DNA of 64,000 nt from Lepeophtheirus salmonis (taxonomy: Eukaryota > Arthropoda > Copepoda > Siphonostomatoida > Caligidae), in the NCBI RefSeq assembly GCF_016086655.4, contig NC_052132.2, forward strand, positions 16,308,805-16,372,804, in the 5' to 3' direction. The position numbers were made by a program, and so were the translations under genes. Shown here in pieces: positions 43,186 to 55,189 of the stretch. How positions within the stretch are numbered: the first letter of the stretch is position 1; the number at the start of each line of letters is the position of its first letter. The notes beneath the pieces are model-generated. The model was not told where the DNA came from, searched no databases, and worked only from the letters and a program-made list of their open reading frames with translations.

Positions 43186-43495
43186 TAATTGAATTTATTT
43201 GGGAAAGGGTGTTAACTACAAACACAGAGAATTCGTAGCCGTAGAAAAACAGAATAATGCTTTCTTAATGTCATATTTATTACTACAGGTATGTACTTTA
43301 ATTTTTGATTCATATCTAACTGTTAACATAATCGAAAAGGAGACATGCCATTTTATCTAATAGACCATATGTCAATAACTAATTTTGCATACTAATTAGT
43401 TATATGAATCTTACTTACTAGGTGGAGTATTCTGCATTGCTCGAAGTTATTATAATTTGATAAGAGTTCATATTTATTATATAAACAGGGTATAA

Positions 43496-43745
43496 CAACA
43501 AAATCAGGCACTTTTGATCGATCTAATTTAATTTAAGATAAATTGTCGATTTATTCAATCGTACTCAGGTTGGGGAGGTTGGAGGCCAAATATCATTGGA
43601 CACCCAGTCGTAGGTTTTACTTCTGGACTCCCCCTGGAATCCTTGGTCTCAAGCTGGACCTTCCTTAACTACACAACTTTCTGCCAATAGCAGTCATCTT
43701 TGTGACATCAGTATTGTTAATACCCAGATCCTGGTTCACCAAAAC
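43496..43745 (-). pseudogene. 3' end of another Tc1/mariner-like element
   Basis: On the minus strand LGINNTDVTKMTAIGRKLC is followed, in a shifted frame, by KTYDWVSNDIWPPTSPT. The latter is the start of the WPPxSPDLNP block carrying the third catalytic residue. About 110 bp of 3' UTR-like sequence then ends in GATTTTGTTGTTATACCCTG (minus), i.e. CAGGGTATAACAAC at 43496, a plausible terminal repeat. No TA is seen directly outside. The body is heavily decayed and is cut at about 43746 by the AT-rich MITE. Confidence 0.5.
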
Positions 43746-43746
43746 A

Positions 43747-44495
43747 TAGGCACCCACGGCGGTGGGTTATAGGGGCTATAGCCCCCCCCCCAATTATGGA
43801 TTTTTTGGTCAGGATGAAAAAAATTTACAGATTAATAGGAGCAAAAAAAAATTTTTAACAGATTTAATACATTCAAAAATTTAAATCAATTGAGAAATTG
43901 AGCAGCGGAGCAAACAATATAATATTTGAATATTTTTTTAATTAGTTTTTTTTTCTGAATAGCTATAGCTTCTTGAAATTTTTGGAAATAACTATGGATT
44001 AAAAAAAAAAAATTCGAAAAAATTTAATATTTGAAATTTTTAACCTAAAACTACAATATTTGAATTATAATTTTTTGGGAAAACATATGGGTTTGAAATA
44101 TTTGTGAAAAAAATTTAATATTTGGAATTTTTGTCCAAAAAATTTTATATTTGAAATTTCTAACCTAAAACTATAATATTTGAAATATAATTTTTTGAGA
44201 AAATTTATGCGTTTTTGAAATTTTTGTTAAAAAAATTTAATATTTGAAATTTTTGTCTATAAAATTTTATATTTGAAATTTTTTTTCAAAACATTTGAAA
44301 TTTTTTTCGTATGAATTTATTTATTTCAATTTTATTTTCCCAAAAAATATAATATTTGAAAATTTTACAAAAAAAAAATAATTCATTGTAAGAAGCTGCG
44401 GATTTTTCAAAAAAAAAAAAAAATTAGATTTTTTTTATTAAAAAAAAATCATAAAATCAACCCTTTGCCAAAATCTGATACTTTTTACGCCCCTG
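43747..44495. mobile_element. AT-rich MITE of the GGGGCGTCC family, copy 2
   Basis: The left end is GGCACCCACGGCGGTGGGTT with a C run. The right end, minus strand from 44495, is CAGGGGCGTAAAAAGTATCA. The interior has the family vocabulary (TTTAATATTTGAAATTTTTG, AAAATTTTATATTTGAAATTT) repeated at ~60 bp intervals. There is no coding capacity. Confidence 0.7.
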
Positions 44496-44689
44496 CAAAA
44501 TCATCTCAACAACGCGACTGCGTTCTACATCTAAAAATACAATATTATTGAAGTCTGTTGTTCTTAAACTTATTTATTTTATTCAAAACAATTAATAGTT
44601 TAAATTCATAATTAGAGGTATTTTGGCTACAAGGTAAAATGTTTATGTTTGTATTTCATTACAAAAAAGTATTTTCAAATTTCTTAATC

Positions 44690-44840
44690 ATATATACCGG
44701 AAAAATCCGGCAAGCTAAAGTACTAGATTTTGTTCTAATATATTTCCCCTTTGTATTTTATTTTCTAAATACACCGCAAGGAGAAAAAATCCCTCAGAGA
44801 CAGCGAAACAGACAAACTTTGCTTTATTAATATAGATATT
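44690..44840 (+). repeat. Retroelement-like 3' tail (ACAGACAAACTTTGCTTTATTAATATAG)
   Basis: GAGACAGCGAAACAGACAAA followed by CTTTGCTTTATTAATATAGA resembles the 3' tails of many arthropod RTE/SINE-type retroelements ('CAGACAGA..CTTTG..TTATTAATATAGAT'). Similar tails occur at 22147-22170 and, inverted, at 45540-45590. Confidence 0.4.
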
Positions 44841-45535
44841 GTTTTTGTATATAACCTTGTTGTGTATGTGACAATACCTGGCTAAAAAGATAATTTGATA
44901 GTACTCTCGTCACCGGATTGATGAAGGGCCAGGGGCACACCCTGAGGAACTTGAAAAGGGGACGGAAAGAGAAGAACGGGACGGCGGGGGAAAAAAATAG
45001 TACGATGTACTCCTGTAAATAATTATAATAAGTAAAAATCGTACAGTACAATAAACTACTTTGCACATGAGATTTAAATCAGTTTTACTAGCAAAATCAA
45101 CAAATCTAAAATTTAAATTTGCTCAAATTGATCATCCTAATTTTGTACAAATCTCCCATTTGGGTCCTTTGTGCATTACTGAGTTCGTTACCCTCGGATT
45201 AGATTATAAAAACATACTCAACTAACAAAGACTACATACATATATGAAAATATATTTTAAATGCATATTAAAGTAGCAAAAAAGCTAATAGAAAACTTAA
45301 TAATATATCCATTTAAGCATTAGTGACAAGTTTTTAATTAATTTGCAATGTAAAGTACTTTAAATTGTCTTCAAAATCGGATTAAATATATTTAAGAGAA
45401 CAATTTGCAAATATGCAACAGATTCTTAATACATTTAGATATGTATATTCTTATAAGTAGGGGAATTGAAAGCATTCATCAATGTGGGTGGGGAGGGGTC
45501 TTAGCCCCAAAAATTAGCAATACTGTAATATAAAC
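44840..45535. other. Mostly AT-rich stretch with one fragment like the MITE interior
   Basis: At 45485-45512 GTGGGTGGGGAGGGGTCTTA GCCCCAAAAATT resembles the sub-terminal part of the GGGGCGTCC family. A GC-richer bit at 44920-44995 remains unassigned. Confidence 0.4.
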
Positions 45536-45700
45536 AGGTTTATTATATATCTGTAGTTTGTGCATGTCTGTCTGTGTCCATTATGGGTGCTCACACCTTT
45601 GAATCTAGGAAGCTGAAATTTTGGTTGAGTACCTCTTTTGAACTCAGTTACGCTCAGACGTGATGCCCATTTTTACAGGATTATATAATGGGGCTTATTC
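45535..45700 (-). repeat. Retroelement-like 3' end, reverse orientation
   Basis: The minus strand reads AAATTTCAGCTTCCTAGATT, CAAAGGTGTGAGCACCCATA and ATGGACACAGACAGACATGC, followed by a TATAT-rich tail. This layout (AAATTTCA..., then ACAGACAGACA, then TA-rich tail) is common at the 3' ends of RTE-like retroelements and SINEs. No coding part is seen. Confidence 0.45.
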
Positions 45701-46440
45701 TATACCCCCAAAAAAAGGAACTTAAGGAGACTAGATAGATGTTGAGTGATTTATCAAAAAGTGACTAGCGTCTCAAAAAATAACTATACGAATAAATATG
45801 TTTTATAAATTGATTCAAAATCTAAAAAGTTATGGGCAAAAAAAAGTCAATGAAAATTGTTATTTTTTTTTTTTCTGCTTAAAAAAAATGAACTTCCAAT
45901 GAAATATTGGATTCGTAAATAAATTAAAATTTGTAGAAATTTGTTTGGAACTTCGTTTGCATATAAAATTGACTCATAAAAATTGATGTTTAACGGAAAT
46001 AACTTAACTTTTCCTAATAATTTTCTAATTTTTTTTTCTCTCTTTTTTTTCTCCATCTAACGTCAATTTTCAATTTTTAAGAAGAAATGCCACAAAAGGA
46101 TATATTTTGAGCATAAAACTTTAGGTTCTAATTTAACATTCAATTTTTATGAATTTCCAAAAAAATTTATTATAGTAATATTGGGAAAAATGAACGAGTT
46201 ATCGCGTGCTATATTTTCAAGAACATTATACTCCATAACTTTTTTGTTTTTGCAAGTACGAAATAAATATTGGTAGTTTTGTATTTCTCTATACAATAGC
46301 AATAAATGCAAATACCTACTTTTTTTCACAGTTTGAGTAAAAAAAAGTTTTTAGCAATTTATTTTAAAAATTTAAATTTTTTCATTTACTGACAGAACAG
46401 ATTTACTGATAGACTTCACATTTCACACTAGTTACGTATA
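45700..46440. other. AT-rich stretch, no gene seen
   Basis: Only short lysine-, phenylalanine- and isoleucine-rich chance frames occur. An (AT)n run lies at 46441-46454. Confidence 0.5.
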
Positions 46441-46455
46441 ATATATATATATATA

Positions 46456-46970
46456 TACAGAGTGAGGCCGTCGTTTGACAACAAACTTTGAGTGCATACG
46501 TAGGTATGACGTTGTTTCTTGTTTTTGCAGCTAGCTATAAGTGTTTAGTGTCAATTAAAAAAATTACATCGATTAACATAGTATTTATTACTCAATCGTA
46601 GAAAAAACCTTGTTGTTACGATCCGAAATGAGCAAGACAATGCTGAATTTCTGAAACCTGGGCAGGGCCTTCATCTTCATCTATTTTTTTTTTTTGACTT
46701 TGTTGGACCTAGTTTTTTGCCTTCAAGCTCATTGGACCTCCATCAATTGGACTTCTTTGTTAGCGGCACACAAACAGATCCTCCTTCAACACAAAATCCC
46801 AGCTGATGTCCAGGATTTGGGAGAAATTCTGTAATCTGCCAAAGGTGATTGCTATCAAAACCTACTCCCGTTTCTGATTTTATTTAATTTTTTTTTCATC
46901 GGATGATTAGTTTAGGAGAAAATCTATTTTTTTAAACCCAAGCTGGTTGTGAAATAGAAGTTGCACCCTA
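46456..46970 (+). mobile_element. Deleted Tc1/mariner-like element, both ends present
   Basis: The left end CAGAGTGAGGCCGTCGTTTG ACAACAAACTTTGAG begins at 46456. The right end, minus strand from 46970, TAGGGTGCAACTTCTATTTC ACAACCAGCTTGGG, matches it imperfectly over ~34 bp. TA flanks both sides (46454-46455 and 46971-46972). At 515 bp most of the transposase is missing. A piece around 46700-46800 reads FLPSSSLDLHQLDFFVSGTQ, the degraded WPxxSPDLxxLDF block. A related copy lies at 60556-61089, sharing AACAACAAACTTTGAG and the same C-terminal block. Confidence 0.75.
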
Positions 46971-47066
46971 TAAATCTGGGAAATTTTTTTCGAGGGACTT
47001 CAGAAACTTTTGAAAGGAGCTTAAATATCTCTCAAAAAGTGTCTAGCAACGCTACTACTAAGTAGT

Positions 47067-47878
47067 CAGGGGCGTCCACAGAGGGTGGACTGGAAGGGGA
47101 TTTAGCTCCCTCCCACCCATTAAGGCATTTTTGTATTATGCTTAAAAATTTAATATTTGAAATTCTTTTCTAAGTATTTAATACTTGAAATTTAATTTAA
47201 TTTTTCTTTTTTTCCCAAATAATAACTTTTAAAATTTTATCCACAAAATTTTATTTTCTGTTAATAACTATTTCCAAAAATTTAATATTTGAAATGTAAT
47301 TTTTTCCCAAAAATTTAATTTTCTTTGAATAGCTATTTGGCACACATAATTTACACATGAATTTGAGCTTTTGTGCAAAAAATCATTATAATTTTTTTTT
47401 TTTTAAATTTTTCTTATGAATAGCTCAAAAAATTTACAACTTAATAAATAATTAAAATTTGCAATTTTTTTTTCAAAAAAGTTAAATTTTCTGTGAGTGT
47501 CTATGAATTTTTGAATTTTTTTTCCAAAAAAAAATTAATATTTAAAAAGGATTTCCTTTATTCCCTGAAGAAAAAAAATAAGCTTCTCCCCACAAAAATA
47601 GCCCCTGTATATATCTTGTATTTCACAAAATTAAATTTAAAATATTGAATTTTTTGGAATTTTTTTTAAAAAGTACACAATTCTTAAAAAATAATTTCAA
47701 ATAGTCGAATTCAACATAAAATTTTTTGTAAAAAAATTTCAAAATGAAATTTCTAATATAATTTTTTTTTCAAAAATCCATATTTATTCACAGAAAATTT
47801 TAAAATTAAATTTTCTAGTAGAGAGGAAAAATTCCTTAATTTTTGGGGGAGGGTACAGCCCTTCCAGCTTACGCCCTG
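47067..47878. mobile_element. AT-rich MITE of the GGGGCGTCC family, copy 3
   Basis: The left end is CAGGGGCGTCCACAGAGGGT GGACTGGAAGGGG. The right end, minus strand from 47878, is CAGGGCGTAAGCTGGAAGGG CTGTACCCTCCC. Sub-terminal GGGATTTAGCTCCCTCCC and GGGAGGGTACAGCCC can pair. The ~750-bp interior uses the same AT-rich words as the other copies (TTTAATATTTGAAAT, TTTTTCCAAAAA, ATTTTCTGTGA). Confidence 0.8.
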
Positions 47879-47947
47879 TTTATTTGATACTGCATTATTA
47901 TAGACTGGCCAGTAGTATTTCATTAAATGCGTAGCTATTACGGTGTT

Positions 47948-48480
47948 TTTTGTTTTGTATCACGCAACCTTTCATCAAAAAAGAAACAGAAAAAAGGTCC
48001 GAAATCATCTGGTAGTTAGTCAAATAAGTCAATCACACCTTCGTTATTTACATATATCTTATATACACGCAGACTATCACTGTTATATTGTTTCTTCCAC
48101 ATTTTTTATAAATTTCATATTAAAACAATCTTAATTGTATTCTAATATGACTTTGTAATATTTTATTAAAAGTTATTATATTGTTTCTATGAAGAAATAG
48201 CCAAAAAAAAATTTCATAGAAATATTAAAATCACCAATACATATTATATAGTCGACGATGGATCAACAAAAAATTGTATTTCTGTTCTTTTGCAAACGGA
48301 GCATAAGTATAGAATCACTTATTACTTTGTGTATTTATGGAAAATAATAAATTATGAAATAGCCATGAGTGATGGCCCATGGGCCATGACATATCAAGGG
48401 AGAAGAGAGAATCACCAGCTGATAACAAAATAATTGCGATATTTTTGTGTTAGCGAGGTAACGCCATGATAGATTTGTAT
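47948..48480. repeat. ~500-bp dispersed duplication, copy 2
   Basis: It matches 30483-30965 over most of its length (TTGTATCACGCAACCTTTCA, ATCTGGTAGTTAGTCAAATA, TTTCTATGAAGAAATAG, GGATCAACAA, ACGGAGCATAAGTATAGAAT, GAGAATCACCAGCTGA). It contains an extra near-palindrome GGCCCATGGGCC at about 48376. Confidence 0.85.
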
Positions 48481-48524
48481 ATGATAGCCGATAGGCAATA
48501 ATTTCTACAAATAAATAATAAAAT

Positions 48525-48745
48525 AGCCAATCAAAATACATATTCGACGAGGGATCAACAAGAAATTGTATTCCTGTACTTTTCGAAACGGAGCGTCATT
48601 TTTAATTATTACTTATTACTTCGTGTATTTATCAAAAAGAATAAATTATGAAATAGCCCAGATCTATCAAGTGAGACGAGGCAATCGAACATAGATACAC
48701 TTCCCTGGATATTTTTGTGTTGGCAAGGTAACACCCTGCGAGACT
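48525..48745. repeat. Partial tandem copy of the preceding duplication, copy 3
   Basis: CGACGAGGGATCAACAAGAA ATTGTATTCCTGT, AACGGAGCG, TAAATTATGAAATAGCC and ATATTTTTGTGTTGGCAAGG TAAC repeat the second half of 47948-48480 in the same orientation. Confidence 0.8.
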
Positions 48746-49179
48746 ACTTCCAGGTTTGTGAATAGCGGAAATTTTGATCAAAATATTTCCCAAATTGTCG
48801 CTCATATATATTTATTGCTATCTTATTATTTTTTCTAGTGATTTATTCCTCTAAAATATATATAACTAAAACCTAAAAATTGATGAATTTTATAATTGGC
48901 TATAAAAATATGAAAAACTCTTGAATAGATACATGAGTCATAGTACTAAAATAATATTAAAACAAAGAAACGTGAAGCGTATTAAATAATTTTGACACTG
49001 GCTAATCTAATCTTTGTTTATCAACTCATCATCAGACTCCATGATTATAAAAGAAATTGAAGATTTTGGAATAGTAAATCTATTTATGTGTAGAGGATGA
49101 GAAGAACTGCTCAATTTTGTAATGGTCTAGCCGTGATGGAGAATTTATCACTAGTCATCCTTCTCTATTAAGTATTATT

Positions 49180-50250
49180 TTATATTTATTAACAAAGATT
49201 TTAAAAGGAGACTATTAAGAGGTTTGTTTTCAGGCTTACGATGTGTTTAACTATCGAAATGAGTACAAAGATATCTCCCCTCAGGACGAAAACTAAGGAC
49301 GTTACTATCCTTCATCGGAACCTTCGAACTCGTGTAAGAACTAGCGAATAACTTGATAAAACCTTTGGGTCTACCATTTCTTGGAAATTTTATCAGACGA
49401 AGGGAACATTTTTATACCAGTCAGAGTGAGGTAATTGCCCCTTAGGTCATTACCAATTATAAATGGTATTGCCGCGCAATTCTGTAAAAATTAATGCAAT
49501 ATATTTTTAGGCACTCTTGGAGACTTTCCACGGAGGACCGGAGAGATAGGATCACCTTGCTTACTATCTTGAGTAATCTCCAACCGATGTGCCTCTATGG
49601 AAGAATTCACTCTAGTTGAAGAGAATCTAGGAATAGTTCCTATAAATTCTGAAGGAAATCTATGGCTCAAAAGTTCTTAGACAATACACTTATGTACAGA
49701 ATTAAAAGGATTTTTGATGATCTACCATGAACTTAGCGAATTCTATATCTCCTTTTATACACACGTCTACTGCATCCCGGATCGAACTTGGGAAGCCAAC
49801 TGCTCTTTTGTGTTCCATGCATCCCTTAAGTGAATCACTGATGATAGATGGAACAGTTTGCACGAGTCGGTTTATTATGTCTTGTAATCGGTGTTCAGCA
49901 ACGTTATGGGTCAATAATTAGAAATATCAGGTTTGTTCTTGTATTTTTTTTGTGAATTAAGGTCGTTACTCCTTCACATTTATATTTTGGTTTACAGATT
50001 CTAATACTAGTAGCCTCGAGAAATAGAGCTGGTTTTGCTACTGTTTATAAAACTTGAATGGTATGCCCGATATTCTAGGCGATCTGATTTTCTGTTTATA
50101 TTCATTCACAAACTCTATAATTTCTTCTTCATATATTGATAACTTAGTTCAGCATACTCATCAGATGTTACTGGATACAACTCTTCATAATATTTTTAGC
50201 GGATATGCTCTTTCCATCAATTCTCCACTTAGAACAAGATGAACAGGTAT
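49180..50250 (-). pseudogene. LINE reverse-transcriptase domain remnant
   Basis: The minus strand reads, in order: SIYEEEIIEFVNEYKQKIRS and PRISGIPFKFYK (the pre-motif-1 'GPDGxPxEFYK' region), HRLQDIINRLVQTVPSIISD, SLKGCMEHKRAVGFPSSIRD ('xxxIISDSQKGFxxxR' motif 2), IEFAKFMVDHQKSFNSVHKC (motif A, 'xxxDxxKAFDSV'; the first catalytic Asp is kept as VDHQKSF), LEITQDSKQGDPISPVL (motif B, 'xxGxRQGDPxSPxLF') and GNDLRGNYLTL. The YADD box is not readable. Many frameshifts. It is the 3' continuation of the element running in from 52.5 kb. Confidence 0.8.
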
Positions 50251-50270
50251 CAGTCTTACCATGTACATTC

Positions 50271-50676
50271 CAGGGATGGGCCAATTACATTTTTACTTTT
50301 ACTTAAATGTTCTTAAGTACTATAATTTAGTACCAATACTTCAAGTACTGTTTAGTTCTTTCGTCATAAAATTGTAATAAAGATTTCACTTATTTCGTTT
50401 AATTTTTTTTTACAAGCAATACATATTTTCATCAATTGTAATACATACTTCTGAGTAGTCAATGTTAAATAAATTTAATTTAATTTGTAAATGTAGTAAT
50501 TTACTTCCTATAAAAGTATACTAGCTCATTAAATAGGGTTGACATAAAACACTTAGTAAATATAATCTTCATAATACTTGAATTTGTACCTAAATATAAT
50601 ATAAGGTCTTACATATTACTTCAATAGCCAAAAAGAATACTTGAATTAAATTTGAATGTAATTGACCCTATCTCTG
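50271..50676. mobile_element. 406-bp hAT-type MITE with perfect 8-bp target duplication
   Basis: The left end CAGGGATGGGCCAATTACAT T and the right end, minus strand from 50676, CAGAGATAGGGTCAATTACA TT are terminal inverted repeats. GTACATTC occurs at 50263-50270 and again at 50677-50684, a perfect 8-bp duplication. An 8-bp duplication and CA(G)-type ends are hallmarks of the hAT superfamily. The interior is rich in AAGTACT and TTACTT words and has no coding capacity. It splits the decayed LINE, so it inserted after, or into, that element. Confidence 0.93.
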
Positions 50677-50689
50677 GTACATTCCCTGC

Positions 50690-51720
50690 CTCTAAATAAG
50701 TTTCAATAGAAAAATGTTATAATTTTAAATATTTCAAAAGATGTTCTTATTATCTACCCTCTGTATTTTTATCTAAGGCACGAGATGGAGTTGTACCCTT
50801 TGAAGTTTTAGCATATATTTGAGTTCTACGTTTACATCAGTTGCAGTTTTTGTGGGAATTTTGATGTTGTCGAAGACGATTAATATATATATATATATGT
50901 TCATAGCTGTATTTCCCCTTTTTCTATAAGGGATTGATAAACTATTGTCTCTAACGTTTTTTTGTGTTGAGTATGGAGTGATTAATTGATTACCAAGCAA
51001 ACATTTACAATAATTGATTCTGTTCTCCGCAGGTATTCTTGTCTTCAAGAAGAGAAACGATAAGTTTTCATTACAAAATCTGAATTGTTGTGGGGTTTCT
51101 AAAATGGACAAGGATTGGCGAATGGATATATAGAAAGGTAGGACTTTAAAATCAGTTATATGTTTTGTAGTATATGACTTAGGAATAATCTAGTCCAACC
51201 TTCCGCCTATTTCTATACATGTATATTTTTTCTTTCACTATGTTATAATTAGACTGTTTCTGTCTTAAAAAATACAAATTTGGTCATTGTTTTCTCAAAG
51301 TCTTTTCTGTTATGAAAATTGATCAAGCTATTATAATTGATATGAGTCTCTTTCAGGTTGTCTTTCTATGTATATTCAAATCCCCAACGACAGTAGTGTT
51401 TTAATTTACATTATTTCTGAAATGAATTAATTCACCACTTTATTCGGACCATATAGTGCTTGAATTTTAACAATTTGTTCTTCAATATTTGAATGGGCTG
51501 AAAATAAATTGCTCCGAGAGTCTGATTGAACCATAGTAGACATTAGATAACTTAAATATAATTAAGATATCACCTCTAAAATGATTTAGGAATACATTTG
51601 TTTAAGATAAATAATTATCGTAAGTGATGAAGGAACTGTTGTCGTTTGGGATCCAAGTGTAGCAATATCTGGAAATATGATGTATCCTGAAGGGCAATAG
51701 AGTTGACGTTATAAAATGAT
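50690..51720 (-). pseudogene. LINE endonuclease domain and linker remnant
   Basis: The minus strand reads NTTVVGDLNIHR at about 51380 (the 'xxxGGDFNxxx' motif of APE-type endonucleases), preceded by EQIVKIQALYGPN-type residues and NHFRGDILIIFKLSNVYYGS. It is followed by YTTKHITDFKVLPFYISIRQ ('SDHxxL' position, here SIRQ) and SLSILETPQQFRFCNENLSF, then the linker RIPAENRINYCKCLLGNQLI. A 112-codon open piece covers 50773-51111. This is upstream of the reverse-transcriptase part at 49180-50250 in the correct order, separated from it by the hAT MITE. Confidence 0.7.
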
Positions 51721-51879
51721 AAATTCATAATGATGAACGTACAACAAAAATCAAAATGTGATACTTAAATTATTCATAAATAAAATTTTTCTTTTTAAAC
51801 GTAAACAAACTAAATATTATACTAAATGACGCCTGTGTTATATTAGGTTTGTATATATTTTTACCTTTTCTCAGCTGAC

Positions 51880-52560
51880 CTTTCCCTTATGTGTGAGAAG
51901 GCTCTTATAGTAATTTTATTCAAGATCCGAGTCTTCCAACCTGGAACAGACTTTTGAGACGTTTCTTGTGTTTTCCTTTACACGGCCTTCCAGTCTTCTT
52001 GAAGACGGACTGTTAGTTTTGCTTCGGATTCCGACCCACTTTTACTACTAATGTGTTGTTCGACACTAATAAATGATTGGGTATTAATAATTTTGTACTT
52101 CAAAAGTCTAAATCCTTCTTTCAATTTTTTTGGAACTCTTCTCCCCTGAAGTTCTTATTGACCAATCGCTTTTAACTCTAATTGGAAATCTTGTTGTTGT
52201 ATGAATTTTTCGTCAAATTCAAAAATAAATGTTCTATTCTCCTGCGTAAAATTGTTTTATCACGTGTCAAATTTTGAAGCATTTAAAACTTTGTATTTTC
52301 CGTATTTGGGAAATTCGCTCCACTTGATTGCAAGTAACAGATACGATTGTTAGAAGAGGTTTAATAAACTTAACTAAAATGTTATTCTTCCGAAAGAATC
52401 ATTTTAAACTTTGTCAAAGTACTACATAGCGTTCCATATTTCTCTCAACATTAAGAGATCCATTCCGGATTCATTTTTTATCATGACATCGACTGTATCT
52501 TGCAGAGATCTCATGTTATTCATACCTTCTTACAATAAATCATAGGATACTAATACTGGC
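51880..52560 (-). pseudogene. Likely first-ORF remnant of the same LINE
   Basis: The minus strand reads MNNMRSLQDTVDVMIKNESG and MDLLMLREIWNAM, then ENRTFIFEFDEKFIQQQDFQ and LELKAIGQ, stop, ELQGRRVPKKLKEGFRLLKY and KIINTQSFISVEQHISSKSG, then SEAKLTVRLQEDWKAV, stop, RKTQETSQKSVPGWKTRILN. One frame carries most of this with a few stops, which is unlikely by chance in AT-rich DNA. Its place directly before the endonuclease remnant suggests an ORF1 protein, but no RRM or zinc knuckle is recognised. Confidence 0.5.
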
Positions 52561-52564
52561 GGCT

Positions 52565-53230
52565 CATTTATGTGTAGAGTAGTTGGACCTTAAGTCCCAG
52601 GAGGGGAACAAAATATAGTTAAATAGAAGACATGAAAGAAATTTGAAAAGACTTGAACACTTTATTGCGGCATTTCTTAGTTTTTAATTTTTTGTAAAAA
52701 GATAAGAAAAAGGAAAGGAGAAACTTGGGTATCATATGTTTTATAAGTATGATCAAAAAGGCCTCTTATTTAGATTATATTTACTGACTTGGCATTTTTT
52801 TATCTTATTATTTTCTTTATTCCATCGAAATGAGAGATTTTATCATTCTATGTAAAAAAAAAAATCCTTTAAGATGTATAAATATGTAACTTTATTTGCT
52901 TCATATGGACTTTTTTTCATTAAGACTTAATATATTTATACATCTAGAGGCCTTAGCGTCTATGGTGATGCAAATGTAGACGTTTGGTTATTTCCATAAA
53001 ATAAAAACATGTTTTAATTATGGTTTTTGGATATTTCTTTGACTGCATAAAATAATATATACATATTTATTAGACAATGGATACACTTGACTAGGGAGGG
53101 AACAGCATAATTAGAGTCAAATCTGGATATAATAAAAATACGTTTATAGTCCCTGTTTTCTCAAAATACTTTGCATTAAAGAAACATGAATTAAAAAATC
53201 CACATAAAGTCATGTTTCTCTTCTTCATCA
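52565..53230. other. AT-rich stretch, no gene seen
   Basis: No motif or paired repeat was recognised before the repeat that begins near 53230. Confidence 0.5.
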
Positions 53231-53630
53231 ACTTCATTAGTAATTCATGGGATTGAAGAATTCCATTGAGGATTTTGCCTTTTATAGGTAGAAATCCTAA
53301 ATTGGCGCCAACACTTAAGTTCTGCATGTTTCTTTTTAAATTTATTTCATATTACTTTTCAATCATCACGGATAGATATCATGAGCGCCTCCGAGAAACA
53401 CTTTTATTTAAAAAAAAGAAGCTAGAACTCCTCTATAATCTTCCAAAAACAGGATCTAATCAAACACTGTTTGCCTCTAAATAGGGAACTTAAAAATTAC
53501 TTATTTACCTAAGTGGTCAAAAATTGTGGTTTTTTATATACTTTGGATATAAGAAAAATCCGGAAGTAGTTATCTTTTCATCTGAAAAATAGCAGTTTCC
53601 TTTATCTGGAGTCCACTGTACATGAGTTGT
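53230..53630. repeat. Dispersed repeat, copy B (partner of 1040-1300 plus 2500-2650)
   Basis: Contiguous here: ATTCCATTGAGGATTTTGCC, TTTTATAGGTA, then ATTGTGGTTTTTTATATACT TTGGATATAA and CAGTTTCCTTTATCTGGAGT. In copy A these two parts are separated by the 1349-2355 element. Confidence 0.7.
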
Positions 53631-53639
53631 TGTAACAAA

Positions 53640-55035
53640 CAGCTACGGGAGCTAAATAAATCATAGAATCATCCTCCAAAATTTTGATATTTTAAAATAA
53701 TAGATAGAAATAAGATCAATAATAAGGTCGATAATGATTTTTTTTTTGAAGATGAACAAGTTTAAACAATGGATCAAACATAGACAATATTTTATAAAAT
53801 GATATTAAGTTTATTTTAAATATACTAAGAAATATTTACAATGCAGCATTCAGTTTTAACATTTATCTCTTATCAGTAGTACAATCTTTCTTATTATGTT
53901 GCCGAGTAGGATCCCTCGTTTCTGTGACAAACTTTCTCTTGAACATAAATAACATTTTTCTAGCAATGATACTTTCTTTGTTACATAAACTTTGTCCAAA
54001 TTTACATTCTTCTTTGATATAATTTTTATTTAGTCCTCCACCTCCATTCGCAGATTAGCGGGAGTAGCAAAATACAGATTGATTGCATTCTAAATTTATA
54101 ATTAATTTTTGGAGGATATGGTTAATCCAAATTCATACATACAAATGTTCTTACAAATAAAACTACTATATCTATTAATATATACAATTTTTTTTTATTA
54201 AAAACTTGAAGGATCTCACCAACCTTTGTTTCAGGATCTTCAAATGCAAATAAGTTTGAACTATTATTTTCAACAGACAATAGTTCTATACAACTTTCAC
54301 TCTATATTGATAAAGTAGATTTAGCTAATTGACTGGAGCTGATCCTTTATTAAAAAAAGACTAAATAGACTCAGATATTTAAATGGAATAAAAGCAGAAA
54401 ATTGAGTGAAATGAACAATAATAATATATATTTTTTTAAAAACATTTTTGAAGTTTAGTTAAGGATGTTTTTTTTACATATTTTAACATGTCTAATAGAC
54501 CAGTTTGATTTTTAACTTTTTTAAAATTTCGATTACTGATAGGACGGAAATGTTGCCTTGGGGTATGAAAGTAAGGTGTACAAAATTTCATTGCTCTACG
54601 ATTTCATCTTTAGATGGCACATTTTGTTCAAAGTTTTTGAAAAAATAATAATTTTCCCTTATTTTGGCTATATTTTTTTGATAAGTGCATATATATGTTT
54701 TTTTAAATATACAATATTTGGATGTTAGTAGAGTCTACATATAGTATTTACGTAACCTTTTCCTAAAATGATGGTTGATCCTGCAAAAAGGGAAAATTCA
54801 TACCAACTGTTTGATGGCTCGCGTATAACGTGCACTTGTTTTACGTATTTCTATGAATAGTTTAAATATTAATTCATTAAAAAATTAATTTCCTTACATT
54901 CACTCTTGAAATTCGAATAGAAAGATAGAAAATATATAATTTTGGTAAATATCTTTTTAATGACTTGCACCTAATATGAAAAAAAAATTTCTTAAAAATA
55001 TACTTATTATTAGTGTTATGTCTTGTCTGGTTCAG
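53640..55035. other. AT-rich stretch, no gene seen
   Basis: Nothing recognisable. A run at 54470-54800 looks like decayed repeat, but I found no partner. Confidence 0.45.
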
Positions 55036-55040
55036 CCCTG

Positions 55041-55182
55041 TGTATCAGTCCTAATAACGTATAAAGTTCTGTCTTGGATGACGACGCTCAATTTTTACCC
55101 ACCTTTCTATCAATTCTAAGACTGACGGTCTAAAGAACCGATGTTAAGAGTGGGCTGGATCGAATTAATAAGGACTGACATA
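55041..55182. repeat. Small ~140-bp inverted-repeat element
   Basis: TGTATCAGTCCTAATAACG at 55041 and, minus strand from 55182, TATGTCAGTCCTTATTAATT CG are inverted with a few changes. The words CAGTCCTWATTAA and GACTGACG link it to the 32.4-32.8 kb cluster. Confidence 0.45.
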
Positions 55183-55189
55183 ATACTGC

